Below are positions 28,891 to 38,182 of a stretch of DNA of 64,000 nt, piece after piece. Both the position numbers and the translations under genes were made by a program. The notes beneath the pieces are model-generated. The model did no database searches and was not told where the DNA came from. It saw nothing but the letters and a program-made list of their open reading frames with translations. Each line of letters begins with the position of its first letter. Within the stretch, counting starts at the first letter, position 1. The stretch spans positions 1,364,001 through 1,428,000 of the forward strand of contig NZ_CP131601.1 in assembly GCF_030685535.1 (NCBI RefSeq), written 5' to 3'. The DNA comes from Photobacterium leiognathi (GTDB taxonomy: Bacteria; Pseudomonadota; Gammaproteobacteria; Enterobacterales; Vibrionaceae).

Positions 28891-30642
28891 ATGACCGATA
28901 TACTCGCTGACATCATTGCCTCATTTAGCGCTGCTGCAATTTCAGATGCATTTATCTACAGCATTTTCTTTCTATTAGTACTCTCTGGTGTACTCGCCTA
29001 TGTGGGGAGAGCACCTAGGTTTACCGCGAGCACTACAAATCTTCTTACCTCACTAGGAATATTGGGTACTTTTGCAGGTATTGTTGTTGGTTTGATGGAG
29101 TTTAATCCAACCGATATTGATGGCAGTATCGAATCTTTGCTTGCTGGTCTTAAAACAGCGTTTTTAACAAGCCTTGTCGGTATGGCGAGCTCAATCATAT
29201 ATAAAGCTATTCTTGGCACTATCCCGCAACGCGATAAAGAAGTAGTTAAAAATGTAGGACCGGAAGAGATTTTCTCAGTTATGTCTGCTCAACTTAATGC
29301 TTCACATGAATTGTTGTCGGCGATCAAGGGTGATGAAGACTCTTCCTTAACGTCGCAGATTAAGAATCTTCGAACAGATATCAACGATGGACAAAAATCA
29401 CTTAGCCGATACATGGAGAGAACAGCAGATAATAGAGACCAATTCCAAAAGATGTTATGGCAGAAGATGGATGAGTTTGGTGATCTGCTATCTAAATCAG
29501 CAACAGAGCAAGTTATTAATGCGCTTAAAGAAGTAATTATTGAGTTTAATGACAAACTAACTGAACAGTTTGGTGAAAATTTTAAGCGTTTAGATGAGTC
29601 TGTGAAGAAGCTAGTCGATTGGCAAGAAAACTATAAAAATCAACTTGAAGATATGGCAACCAAATATCAATTAGGTGTTGACGCTATTTCATTAACAGAA
29701 AAGTCAGTGGCAAGTATCAATGAGCGCACAGAGTCAATTCCAGCAACGATGGAAAAGCTTCACCAAGTGATGGAGTTAGGTCATGGTCAAGTAACGGAGT
29801 TAGAACATCGCTTAGAAGCATTCAAAGATCTTCGTGATAAAGCAGTAGAAGCAATGCCGCAAATTCGCGAGCAAATGGATAATACCATGTCTATAATTGG
29901 TGAATCAGTTAAAGCAGCATCGACACATTATGAGTCAATGCTGCAAGAGTCACAAAATATTATTGACAACTTTAGTTTAACTGCTGCTCAAAGTGTAGAA
30001 GTCATGAGAGTAAACCTAGAGGAAGGTGCGGTTAAAGTATCGCATGAGCTTGAAAATAGAGCAGTAGAGATCGGTAGTAGCCTCGCCGCAGCGTCAAATG
30101 ATATTACTGAAAACGTTACAACTGCGTCTGGTGCTCTTCAAAACAGCGCATCATATATAGCGAACAATTCAGAGCAGATCAAACAGCACTTAGAAGATGC
30201 AATGGTGGAACTAAATGGTCATTTACGTGTTCTTGTTGCAGACATTAAAGACGATGCACGAGAAACGGGTAATGTTCTAAAAGAAGCGAACCAAGAGTTG
30301 CTAAATAGTACGAAGGAAATTCAGTCAGAAACAACATCAGCGATCGCAAAACTTCATGATCGCTTAGAAACCACTTTAGAAGAAGTGTTCAAGGTGCAGG
30401 CTGAGGCGGTACGTAGAACATTTGATAGCTTAGAAGATCAGATCACTCAGTCAGTAGGTAGAACTGGCAGTGCGGTAGAGAAACAAGTGGAAGTACTTGA
30501 TCTGCAAATGCAGCAAGAAATCAACCGAACCATGAATGAAATGGGTGAAGCGCTTGCGACGATTACTCAACAATTTACCCGCGATTACCAAGCGTTAACA
30601 CGTGAAATGTCGAATGTTGTAAATAGTAAAACTGCAGTGTAA
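28891..30642 (+). CDS. zorA: ZorA-like MotA/ExbB-family stator protein, first copy
   Basis: 583 residues. Three N-terminal transmembrane helices (about 18-38, 52-70, 85-109) with the MotA/TolQ/ExbB core (SLGILGTFAGIVVGL and GLKTAFLTSLVGMASS). A cytoplasmic tail of about 470 residues is almost continuous coiled coil, the hallmark of ZorA, whose pentamer builds a long intracellular tail. With ZorB it should form a proton- or sodium-driven rotary complex in the inner membrane that senses phage entry. ZorB follows 2 bp after the stop. The family is clear; the Zorya type is discussed under the cluster. Confidence 0.87.
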   Translation: MTDILADIIASFSAAAISDAFIYSIFFLLVLSGVLAYVGRAPRFTASTTNLLTSLGILGTFAGIVVGLMEFNPTDIDGSIESLLAGLKTAFLTSLVGMASSIIYKAILGTIPQRDKEVVKNVGPEEIFSVMSAQLNASHELLSAIKGDEDSSLTSQIKNLRTDINDGQKSLSRYMERTADNRDQFQKMLWQKMDEFGDLLSKSATEQVINALKEVIIEFNDKLTEQFGENFKRLDESVKKLVDWQENYKNQLEDMATKYQLGVDAISLTEKSVASINERTESIPATMEKLHQVMELGHGQVTELEHRLEAFKDLRDKAVEAMPQIREQMDNTMSIIGESVKAASTHYESMLQESQNIIDNFSLTAAQSVEVMRVNLEEGAVKVSHELENRAVEIGSSLAAASNDITENVTTASGALQNSASYIANNSEQIKQHLEDAMVELNGHLRVLVADIKDDARETGNVLKEANQELLNSTKEIQSETTSAIAKLHDRLETTLEEVFKVQAEAVRRTFDSLEDQITQSVGRTGSAVEKQVEVLDLQMQQEINRTMNEMGEALATITQQFTRDYQALTREMSNVVNSKTAV

Positions 30643-30644
30643 CG

Positions 30645-31352
30645 ATGGAAAAGTTATTCGGAAAAAACAAATCTACGGGTGATAGCGGTGAACATTGGAT
30701 GTCAGTATCAGACTTGATGGCAGGCCTGATGATGGTGTTCTTGTTCATTTCTGTTGCGCTAATGCGTGAAGCTATGGTTGAGCGTGACAAAATAAAAGAA
30801 GTCGCAGAAACTTATCAGAAAACCCAGCAGGCCATCTATATTGCTCTGCTAGAAGAGTTTGCTAAAGATCTTGATACATGGGGAGCTGAAATTGATCGAG
30901 ATACATTGAGTGTCAACTTTACTGCGCCTGAAGTACTGTTCGGCAATGGTAAGGCGAACTTATCTGAGCAATTTCAAGTAATTTTGAATGATTTCTTTCC
31001 TCGTTACCTTGAAGTGCTAGAACAATACAAACCGATTATTCAAGAGATCAAAATTGAAGGGCATACTTCTAGTCGTTGGAACCAAGATTCTAGTGATTAC
31101 GAGGCTTACTTCAATAATATGCGTTTATCACAGTCACGGACGCGTGCAGTACTTGGCTATGTAATGAAGCTTGATGATGTTCGTGCACAACATTATGGCT
31201 GGGTAAAAAATAACGTTGCGGCAGTAGGTTATTCTTCATCTAAAGCAGTTGTTAAAGATGGTGTAGAAGACGAAAAAAGCTCTCGTCGAGTGTCTTTTCG
31301 TGTAATCACTAACGCTGAAGAGCAGATATTGAAGATCCTGGGGGCGGAATGA
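30645..31352 (+). CDS. zorB: ZorB-like MotB/OmpA-domain stator protein, first copy
   Basis: 235 residues. One transmembrane helix (about 24-42) is preceded by SVSDLM; Asp23 corresponds to the ion-carrying Asp of MotB. A periplasmic OmpA-like peptidoglycan-binding domain (about 95-225) contains IEGHTSS and the SxSRTRAVLGYV segment. Dimers sit inside a ZorA pentamer and anchor it to the cell wall. It overlaps the HNH gene by 4 bp (ATGA). Confidence 0.88.
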   Translation: MEKLFGKNKSTGDSGEHWMSVSDLMAGLMMVFLFISVALMREAMVERDKIKEVAETYQKTQQAIYIALLEEFAKDLDTWGAEIDRDTLSVNFTAPEVLFGNGKANLSEQFQVILNDFFPRYLEVLEQYKPIIQEIKIEGHTSSRWNQDSSDYEAYFNNMRLSQSRTRAVLGYVMKLDDVRAQHYGWVKNNVAAVGYSSSKAVVKDGVEDEKSSRRVSFRVITNAEEQILKILGAE

Positions 31353-32434
31353 AACTAACGCTTAATCTTCATTCCCTTATGCGTGCGATTGAAATTATGG
31401 AGCCAGAGAGAAGTGGTAAATTCACTCTGGAACTTCACGAGACTCACATCGATAAAATAACGGCAGAACTAGAGAAAGGTAAGGATGTAGAGCTTAAGGA
31501 TGTAGAGATAGAATCAGGTCTTTTAAGTTATAAAGGACGTCATGTCACACTCTATATAAAAGCGAATGGAACCAGTGCTCGTTTTCATGTTTCTGACTGT
31601 TCAACATTGCAAGGTATGAGGGCAAGTGGAAGATTTGAGCGTTACGTGGTCACAAACAATACTTCAGGAGAATTCCTAGTTGATACCTCCTATGGAGAGA
31701 AAAAGGCGAGGCTAAAGGTATGTCAAAACTGTCTACGTAAGCTTAATTATAAAGGTTGTAATACGACAACAAACATAACGTCGATAGTTCAGAGCTTTAA
31801 CATGGCGGAATTTTTTGCTACCTATAGTTCTTTCTTTCCGCACATGCCGTCGCGACGAGCTGAGACCGCTGAGAGTGGCTACAGTGATGATTGGTCAAAA
31901 ATATCCTCCCACTATCGAGTAGAAAAAAACTTTGAGTGTGAAGAATGTAAAGTGAACATGCGTTCTAACCGTGCGCTTCTGCATGTTCATCATGTTAATG
32001 GTGTTAAATCAGATAACAGGCCGTCAAACCTTCGTGCACTGTGCATCGACTGCCACAGCAAACAACCCATGCATGAGCATATGGCACTCAGCCACAGAGA
32101 GCGTCAGACAATAAATGATCTGCGTAAACAGCAAGGTTTACTTGATGACCTCGGTGAGTGGCAAGAGTTGTTTGATTATTCAGATCCAGGTGTACATGGC
32201 GTACTGCATGCTTGTCGACAAGCGTATTTGAAACTCCCTGAAATTAACTTTTTTGTTGAAGACAGTTTCGGAGGGTTAGCCGCACGGCTTGAACTTGCGT
32301 GGCCGAAGCACAAATTTGGTGTCGCAATATCAATGAATGATATTGAAGATGCAAACAGTAATGGTTGGCAGGTCGTGGGTATTAATGACTTTTTGGAAAA
32401 TTACAAATCACAAGCTTATAACTTAAGGCACTAA
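31349..32434 (+). CDS. HNH endonuclease, ZorE-like by position
   Basis: 361 residues. An HNH nuclease domain covers about 190-245: Cys197/Cys200 and Cys232/Cys235 for zinc, with HVHHVNG (212-218) and NLRALCIDCH as the catalytic part. A second Cys cluster (CQNC at 125-128, Cys137) may hold another zinc. The C-terminal 80 residues (AWPKHKFGVAI, NGWQVVG) recall a reduced restriction-endonuclease-like fold. In type II Zorya, ZorA-ZorB are followed by the HNH effector ZorE, and this gene takes that place with coupled translation. It would degrade or nick phage DNA on activation by the motor. Homology to ZorE itself is inferred from domain and order. Confidence 0.78.
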   Translation: MKLTLNLHSLMRAIEIMEPERSGKFTLELHETHIDKITAELEKGKDVELKDVEIESGLLSYKGRHVTLYIKANGTSARFHVSDCSTLQGMRASGRFERYVVTNNTSGEFLVDTSYGEKKARLKVCQNCLRKLNYKGCNTTTNITSIVQSFNMAEFFATYSSFFPHMPSRRAETAESGYSDDWSKISSHYRVEKNFECEECKVNMRSNRALLHVHHVNGVKSDNRPSNLRALCIDCHSKQPMHEHMALSHRERQTINDLRKQQGLLDDLGEWQELFDYSDPGVHGVLHACRQAYLKLPEINFFVEDSFGGLAARLELAWPKHKFGVAISMNDIEDANSNGWQVVGINDFLENYKSQAYNLRH

Positions 32435-32438
32435 ATAA

Positions 32439-32777
32439 ATGCAGGTTAAGCTAGAAGAGATAATTGAGAGAATCATTTCAGTCAACCATGCTTGGAAGCT
32501 CTCAAGAGAAGAGTTTGGCAATGAGTTCGCTGCAACTCAATCTCTCAGACACACAAAATCGTCATTACAAGCAACATTGCTCCGGGAATTTCCTCATGAC
32601 GCCTATCTTTTAAAAGCGACAGATAGTGATACTCAAGACGAAGATATGTATAGCGTTCGGTTGGAGTCGCCAATCCTTATCAACGGATTCGAAAGATATG
32701 ATGCGGAACACCTTCCTGTTCGTGTAGCTGATGAAATTTTAACGAAACAAGAAATTACTAAATTCCTAAAAAAATAG
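32439..32777 (+). CDS. Small unknown protein inside the Zorya-like cluster
   Basis: 112 residues, soluble, mixed charge, no motif recognised. It lies 4 bp after the HNH gene and directly before the second zorA, whose start region abuts its stop (TAG-GTG). Its position between the two stator units makes it a candidate linker, adaptor or immunity/control factor. Function unknown. Confidence 0.65.
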   Translation: MQVKLEEIIERIISVNHAWKLSREEFGNEFAATQSLRHTKSSLQATLLREFPHDAYLLKATDSDTQDEDMYSVRLESPILINGFERYDAEHLPVRVADEILTKQEITKFLKK

Positions 32778-32789
32778 GTGCGATTTTAT

Positions 32790-35030
32790 ATGTACGACCA
32801 CTTGGCTTTCATTTCTGGTGACTGGGTTACAGACGCTATTATTTTAACGACTGCAGCGGTTTTCTTGTTCTTCTCTTTCCGAGAGTTAGTGGCCGTTATT
32901 AAAACAAAAATTCAACTCAAAGGGCTTGGCAAGATTAAATTAAAAGCTTCGTCGAACATTCTTGATTCGAAAAGCTTGAAAAAAGATCAGCTGGTATGGG
33001 TGACCGATCATCTTGTGTATACACCGACTCAAGATGGTATCGCCGTGGAAACAAAAGGTGATTTATGGTTAACCAAATCACCAATTTCACAGATGCTTCC
33101 AACAATCGATTCTTCTCGTTACAAGCTGATCCCCGCATTATTAACCAGCATCGGTATTACTGGCACATTCCTTGGTATAACGCTAGGTCTAAGCGAATTT
33201 ACTATGGCTGGGGACTCGAAAGCGCTATTGGCTTCTGCTGCTGAACTGCTAGAGGGGATGAAAACTGCGTTTTATACATCACTTGCAGGTTTAGGTACCT
33301 CTGCTCTATTTATGGTGTGGATGAAAATATCTTCAAGCGTATTAGCAAAAGCTCAGAAACAGCTAATCAGCACACTCTCTTCTCAATACTTTGAAGCGAG
33401 CCCGATCTATTACCTGAAAAACATGTCCAACGAGGGGCAAAAAGAAGTCCTGGAAGCCCAGCTTCGCACTGCGTCGGCAGTGGAGTTAATGGATGAGAAA
33501 ATGGAGGCGACAAGTCATGTTCTTGCGCAGCTTGGGACTTCATTTAATGGTGAAGTTATTGCAAAGCAGATATCGACAGCATTAGTTGAGTCCATCGAAA
33601 CAAGTATGTCTCCAATGCTTAGAGATATTAAGCAAGAGCTTGGCGCACTCAAAGATATTAAAGAACAATCACAGAAAGAGTTAGTTGAGCTTCTGATCCA
33701 AGAAATGAAATCAGAGCTAATCGCCCCAGTTGCTGAAGAGCTAAGTAAAACCAGTGCGGCAGTAACAAGCAGCAACGAGGTTACCTCACAACTGAATAGT
33801 AATATTGAACGAGTAGTGACCAGTACCTCGGAAACAGTTGATACGATCAATGAGTTCCAAAAAGAGACGATGCTTAAACTGCAATCTTTTGCTGAGTCAC
33901 TTAAGGGAATACTAGCCAGTTTCAAAGAGGATACACAGGGTGCAATGACCTCAATAGCTTCAGAAGTTAACACTATGCTGAATAATGCATCGCAAGGTAT
34001 GGATTCTCAACGAGTAGCGTTTGAACAAAGTGCAAACAAAGCTGCGAGTGCATTTGAAGGCATGAAAAATTCGCTAGAAGTAGCACTCGATGAACGCCAA
34101 AGTGCAGAAAAAGTTCTCTTTGAAAATGTAACAGGCCGCATTAACGGTTTGCTATCAGAAATCTCGACTTCATTCGAGAATCAAACATCGGTGTTGGCGC
34201 AAACGGGTGAAACTGCATCTAACTTGATGAATCAGGCTCAAAAAGACTTTGAAGTATCGGTCCAAATACGTCGAGATGAAGAGTCTCACCTGTTTGGAGA
34301 AATGGAAGGCAGAATCAATGGGTTAGTTCAAAACTCACAAGTCATTTTCCAAGAGCAGGCGGAAGCAATCAAACTTGTTGGTGATGAAGCAAGTAGTGTT
34401 ATGCAGTCGGCAAAATCTGAACTTCAGCAGGGTCTTGGTGACATTGATTCAAAAGTAAAATCAATGTCGGCAACCGTTCAATCAGAACTAGAAACGTTCC
34501 GAGAACAATACCAACAAAACCTAACTTCTTACTTTGAACAGCAGAATAACCTACTAGAAGGTAGCCTCAGCAAGCAACGTGATGGCTTAAATGATGTGGT
34601 AGACAACTTCCGCAAAGTATTTGAAAGTGAATACCAAGCACGCCATAACTTATTACAAGAGTTAACGGCTCAGTATCAAAAGCTTGAAGCATCAGCTCAG
34701 ACGGTGGAACGTGTAGCTAAAGCTATTGGTTTGAACGAAGCATCTAAAATGGCTGAACTTCAAGACGCTGCTCATACAATGAGCCGAGAAATTGCGTTGC
34801 TGAAAAAAGAGTATGCAAAAGCATCGGCAACATTCACTGATATCACTGAGAATTTACCAAAAGCGATGGATGAATATTTCACTCGCGCAAATGAAAGCTT
34901 TGAAACATTCTTTAATGACTTCGACCAATCGGCAAGTAGTATTCACAATAAATTGTCTCAGGCTGCTGGCTACCTAATTAACTCACAAGTATTACGCCGT
35001 GAGTTCGAAGCTGACGAGGTGAAAGCATAA
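32790..35030 (+). CDS. zorA: ZorA-like stator protein, second copy with longer tail
   Basis: 746 residues from ATG 32790, with AGGTG nine nucleotides upstream; the GTG at 32778, touching the previous stop, is an alternative. Transmembrane helices lie at about 12-30, 107-127 and 152-176 with the MotA/ExbB signature (SIGITGTFLGITLGL, GMKTAFYTSLAGLGTS). The cytoplasmic coiled-coil tail is about 560 residues, clearly longer than that of the first ZorA. The insertion between helices 1 and 2 (about 75 residues) is also longer. The two ZorA proteins are divergent, not a recent duplication. It overlaps zorB2 by 1 bp (TAATG). Confidence 0.87.
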   Translation: MYDHLAFISGDWVTDAIILTTAAVFLFFSFRELVAVIKTKIQLKGLGKIKLKASSNILDSKSLKKDQLVWVTDHLVYTPTQDGIAVETKGDLWLTKSPISQMLPTIDSSRYKLIPALLTSIGITGTFLGITLGLSEFTMAGDSKALLASAAELLEGMKTAFYTSLAGLGTSALFMVWMKISSSVLAKAQKQLISTLSSQYFEASPIYYLKNMSNEGQKEVLEAQLRTASAVELMDEKMEATSHVLAQLGTSFNGEVIAKQISTALVESIETSMSPMLRDIKQELGALKDIKEQSQKELVELLIQEMKSELIAPVAEELSKTSAAVTSSNEVTSQLNSNIERVVTSTSETVDTINEFQKETMLKLQSFAESLKGILASFKEDTQGAMTSIASEVNTMLNNASQGMDSQRVAFEQSANKAASAFEGMKNSLEVALDERQSAEKVLFENVTGRINGLLSEISTSFENQTSVLAQTGETASNLMNQAQKDFEVSVQIRRDEESHLFGEMEGRINGLVQNSQVIFQEQAEAIKLVGDEASSVMQSAKSELQQGLGDIDSKVKSMSATVQSELETFREQYQQNLTSYFEQQNNLLEGSLSKQRDGLNDVVDNFRKVFESEYQARHNLLQELTAQYQKLEASAQTVERVAKAIGLNEASKMAELQDAAHTMSREIALLKKEYAKASATFTDITENLPKAMDEYFTRANESFETFFNDFDQSASSIHNKLSQAAGYLINSQVLRREFEADEVKA

Positions 35031-35689
35031 TGCGTGGTTTAGGAGCAGCGCCCAAAACGGCGGATGTTGAGGAATCAGGCGTTTGGCTTTCTGTTGGGGA
35101 CTTAATGTCTGTGCTTCTTATGATATTTGCATTATTGCTTATCAGTGCATTAGTACAAATATCTGAAGTATATGAAGAGAGTCAAAATACTCGAGTTGTC
35201 ATTATTAAAGGTATCAATGATGCGTTAAATGCAGCAGGCATTGAGGTTAAAGCCGACTCTGATACGGGAGATATCTCTATTACGGATTCGATTCTCTTTG
35301 ACTTGGATGACTATAGGTTAAAACCTTCGGGTAAAGAGTTTTTGAACAAATTCATACCAATCTATTCGGATGTGGTATTTCAATCGAAAGCCACAGCAGA
35401 TGAAGTCAGTCGAATTGTTATTGAGGGGCACTCGAGCTCTGAAGGATCTTTCAATCGAAATATGGAACTTAGCGTCTTACGAGCGAATAGTGTTACTGCT
35501 TTTGTAAACTCAATGCGCTTTGAGAATAAGCATCGTTTCTTTGACAAAGTGGTAATTTCAGGAAGAGGCCCTATTGAGGCAGATCAGTCTATAGCGCAAG
35601 CGTCTGATAGAAAGGTAAAGTTTCGTTTCCAGTTTAAAGATGATGAGTTCTTAGGAAACTTCTCAGAGGTAGAGAAAGTTGAAAAATAG
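35030..35689 (+). CDS. zorB: ZorB-like stator protein, second copy
   Basis: 219 residues. LSVGDLM with Asp24 precedes the single transmembrane helix (about 25-45); the OmpA-like domain (about 80-210) has IEGHSSSEGS and a LSVLRANSVTAFV segment. Same architecture as the first ZorB, with low visible identity. It should pair with the preceding longer ZorA. It overlaps the next gene by 11 bp. Confidence 0.88.
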   Translation: MRGLGAAPKTADVEESGVWLSVGDLMSVLLMIFALLLISALVQISEVYEESQNTRVVIIKGINDALNAAGIEVKADSDTGDISITDSILFDLDDYRLKPSGKEFLNKFIPIYSDVVFQSKATADEVSRIVIEGHSSSEGSFNRNMELSVLRANSVTAFVNSMRFENKHRFFDKVVISGRGPIEADQSIAQASDRKVKFRFQFKDDEFLGNFSEVEKVEK

Positions 35690-38024
35690 CGTTATTTCAT
35701 TTGCTCAACCATCCTTACCATGCAAAGTGGGTATTGAAAAAATTTCATTTGATGACTTTTTTGATATGGGGAAAGGCGCAACTGTCCTTCCTAGTTTTCC
35801 ACCCAAAACTTTATTGCAGATCGTTAACTTAGTGGATGCTGGTCGTGCGGATGAAATCTCAATTTTCGAGTGGTTGGAGGTTACAGAAAATACAGACCAA
35901 TGGACTGAACTAACGGATGATCAAACCTTAGATGCCTGCCGTGCAATATGGATGGCAATTTGTTGTACCCCCGTTTTGGGGGATATCGCGTTCTTTAAAG
36001 TCGCATTAGCAATTGATGGTAAGCCTAGCAGCATAGTCCCTCAATTATTGGAGACGATGAGCATTGTGCGCACGGTAAATGGGCTTGATGAATTATGCTC
36101 AGAAAAAATTGACTGGTTATTATCTCTTCAAGCGCAACAGTATCGTGAGCTGGCTAATGTCTGCTGGAATGCAAACCTAACGCCTTATTATAAAACGAAG
36201 TGGTTGCGTCTGCCGCTAGCGAATACCTACCTGACTCAAATACAGCAGGAAGTATGCTCGGTTATTGATCCTCAATCATACGATGAGAAAAGCGATAATT
36301 GGTTGTATGAGTGTTTTCTCTCTTTACAAACAACCAAAGAGAGAATCGCTTTTTGTGAACGCTTTATTCTGCGTTTTTCAAAAAATGCATATTCCTATCT
36401 ATGTGGAAAAACGATTGAAGAGCGCTGTTTGCCATTTAATGAAGATTGCTACTGGTATCTGTTAAGTGAATCAGCTAAGGAAAAACTTAAAAATCAATTC
36501 GGTTTATCAAACTATTATGAGTTGCATGGTATATCAAGACTACTTTCTCAAGACAACACCGAGGATGCGTTAGGATTTGATGAGCAGAAGCGGCGCCAAA
36601 TTCACAGTCGGACAATGTTTTGGTCTAACTATACTAAGCATTTTAAACGTATTAGAGCGCTACTCCCTGACTCTAGTTTCAATTATATCGCACAGTTTAA
36701 TGATGGCTTACCACCGTTCGTTGATAAACTTGCACCATCGGAAAGTCAGGATAGTGAAGTGTATATCTTTGAGTTGAGTAAACTCATCGTAGTCGAGTTT
36801 TTAAGAGGCGGGTTGAGTGAGACACGTTTTTTCAATGCCACGGATTGGAATCTAAAGCGCTTGTTTGATAGTAGAGAGCTTTCAATTGATGACATTCGCA
36901 GTCTGTCGCAGCAAGAAGTACATGACCACTTAGTGGGATGGCAGTACTTCTGTGAGAAGTTGCTGCGAATGAAGTTTAAACTCACTCCTACAACAGGTAA
37001 GCCTTATTTTAAGGGGTTACCTCCAAGTGTGAACAGTTATTGTGAAACTAAGGGAATATTGAGCGCACTAGACCCGAAAATGATGACTGAGCGAAAGATT
37101 GCACTTGCTCCTTGGGTAGAACAGTTCTGGAATGTTGAGTTTAAAACAGGTAAATACGGCGAGTTTAGTGATACTCAAAAACAAAGCAGTGTATACCTGA
37201 AGAAAGCACTAATGGCGAAGCAGTTAGGAAGTCATGATGAGTATGAAATGTTTATCAGTAAAGCTGCCGAGCATGGTAATCCTGAGGCGATGTGGCAGTT
37301 AGGTAGAACTATGTTACTTGGTGCAAGAAGCACTTCAGCAATGAGAAAGCAGGGAGAGGATTGGGTCGGAAAAGCTGCCAGTCTCGCACACCAGGAAGCG
37401 AAAGAAACGGCAATCAGATTTCGCATTCCTTTTGTAGAGTATGTACAGCCAAAAGCTGAAGAGATAATTTTGCATGAAAAGAAAAGTGAGCTTGAATCTT
37501 GTCTTGATTCCTTAGCGGCTTCACGATACTGGGACCAGCAACAAGGATTGAAACTTGCGAAGAAATTGTTATCGAATATCGATTATAAACCAGTTCTACT
37601 TCACGCATTGGTAGCACTACTCTCGAAGTCACAAAGAATTGAAATTCGCTTCGAGATTACGTCTATGGTACAGAAAGAGGGTGATGTTAATGCATTGATG
37701 AATACTGCTCTCGAGTTAAGTAATGGTTCGGTAATAGAGCAAATTAAAGCTATTGAGTTATATGAGCATTTGCATGAAAGAAACGTAGATGTGAAAGAAA
37801 AAGTGAACGCTTTGGTTAAGTTTGCAGATGATTACCAGCGTAGATCCGTTCTAGTAGTTGGACTGAGAACGCTGTCTAATTGGGGCGATTTAGATGCTAC
37901 TTACCAGTTGGCAAAAATAATGCGAGTAAGTGAATCAGCAGAAGAACGACAACTTGGTTTAACGTTGATGAATTTTGCCGCTAGTCGAGGGCATGATAAA
38001 GCTAAAGAAAGTCTCAAGCTTTAG
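35679..38024 (+). CDS. EH-signature protein with Sel1-like repeats, ZorC-like
   Basis: 781 residues from TTG 35679, preceded by AGAGG at 9 nt and overlapping zorB2. The middle (about 300-430) matches the EH_Signature domain found in ZorC: FWSNYTKHFKRIRALLP, IVVEFLRGG with Glu373, and HDHLVGWQYF. The C-terminal part (about 500-570 and 730-780) shows Sel1/TPR-like helices (AAEHGNPEAMWQLGRTMLLG, AASRGHDKAKES). In type I Zorya, ZorC binds DNA and works with the nuclease-helicase ZorD, but no ZorD is encoded nearby. The Sel1 fusion and the missing partner make this variant unusual. Last gene of the cluster. Confidence 0.75.
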   Translation: MKNSVISFAQPSLPCKVGIEKISFDDFFDMGKGATVLPSFPPKTLLQIVNLVDAGRADEISIFEWLEVTENTDQWTELTDDQTLDACRAIWMAICCTPVLGDIAFFKVALAIDGKPSSIVPQLLETMSIVRTVNGLDELCSEKIDWLLSLQAQQYRELANVCWNANLTPYYKTKWLRLPLANTYLTQIQQEVCSVIDPQSYDEKSDNWLYECFLSLQTTKERIAFCERFILRFSKNAYSYLCGKTIEERCLPFNEDCYWYLLSESAKEKLKNQFGLSNYYELHGISRLLSQDNTEDALGFDEQKRRQIHSRTMFWSNYTKHFKRIRALLPDSSFNYIAQFNDGLPPFVDKLAPSESQDSEVYIFELSKLIVVEFLRGGLSETRFFNATDWNLKRLFDSRELSIDDIRSLSQQEVHDHLVGWQYFCEKLLRMKFKLTPTTGKPYFKGLPPSVNSYCETKGILSALDPKMMTERKIALAPWVEQFWNVEFKTGKYGEFSDTQKQSSVYLKKALMAKQLGSHDEYEMFISKAAEHGNPEAMWQLGRTMLLGARSTSAMRKQGEDWVGKAASLAHQEAKETAIRFRIPFVEYVQPKAEEIILHEKKSELESCLDSLAASRYWDQQQGLKLAKKLLSNIDYKPVLLHALVALLSKSQRIEIRFEITSMVQKEGDVNALMNTALELSNGSVIEQIKAIELYEHLHERNVDVKEKVNALVKFADDYQRRSVLVVGLRTLSNWGDLDATYQLAKIMRVSESAEERQLGLTLMNFAASRGHDKAKESLKL

Positions 38025-38033
38025 GAATAGTTG

Positions 38034-38062
38034 GCGCATCTCGTAAGAGATGTGCTCTGTTT
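38034..38062 (+). terminator. Possible terminator of the Zorya-like cluster
   Basis: Stem GCGCATCTC / GAGATGTGC (one G-U pair) with a GTAA loop, 10 bp past the stop; the T tract that follows (TCTGTTTAT) is weak. Confidence 0.55.
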
Positions 38063-38182
38063 ATAGTGAGAATAAATCAAGAAATATGAAGATTGTTGCG
38101 CTTTAATAAGCGTAAGTCATGTAATATCAATTCATTCAGTATATTAGCGTTAGAATCATCCCAACTCATCTCAGATTACTCT

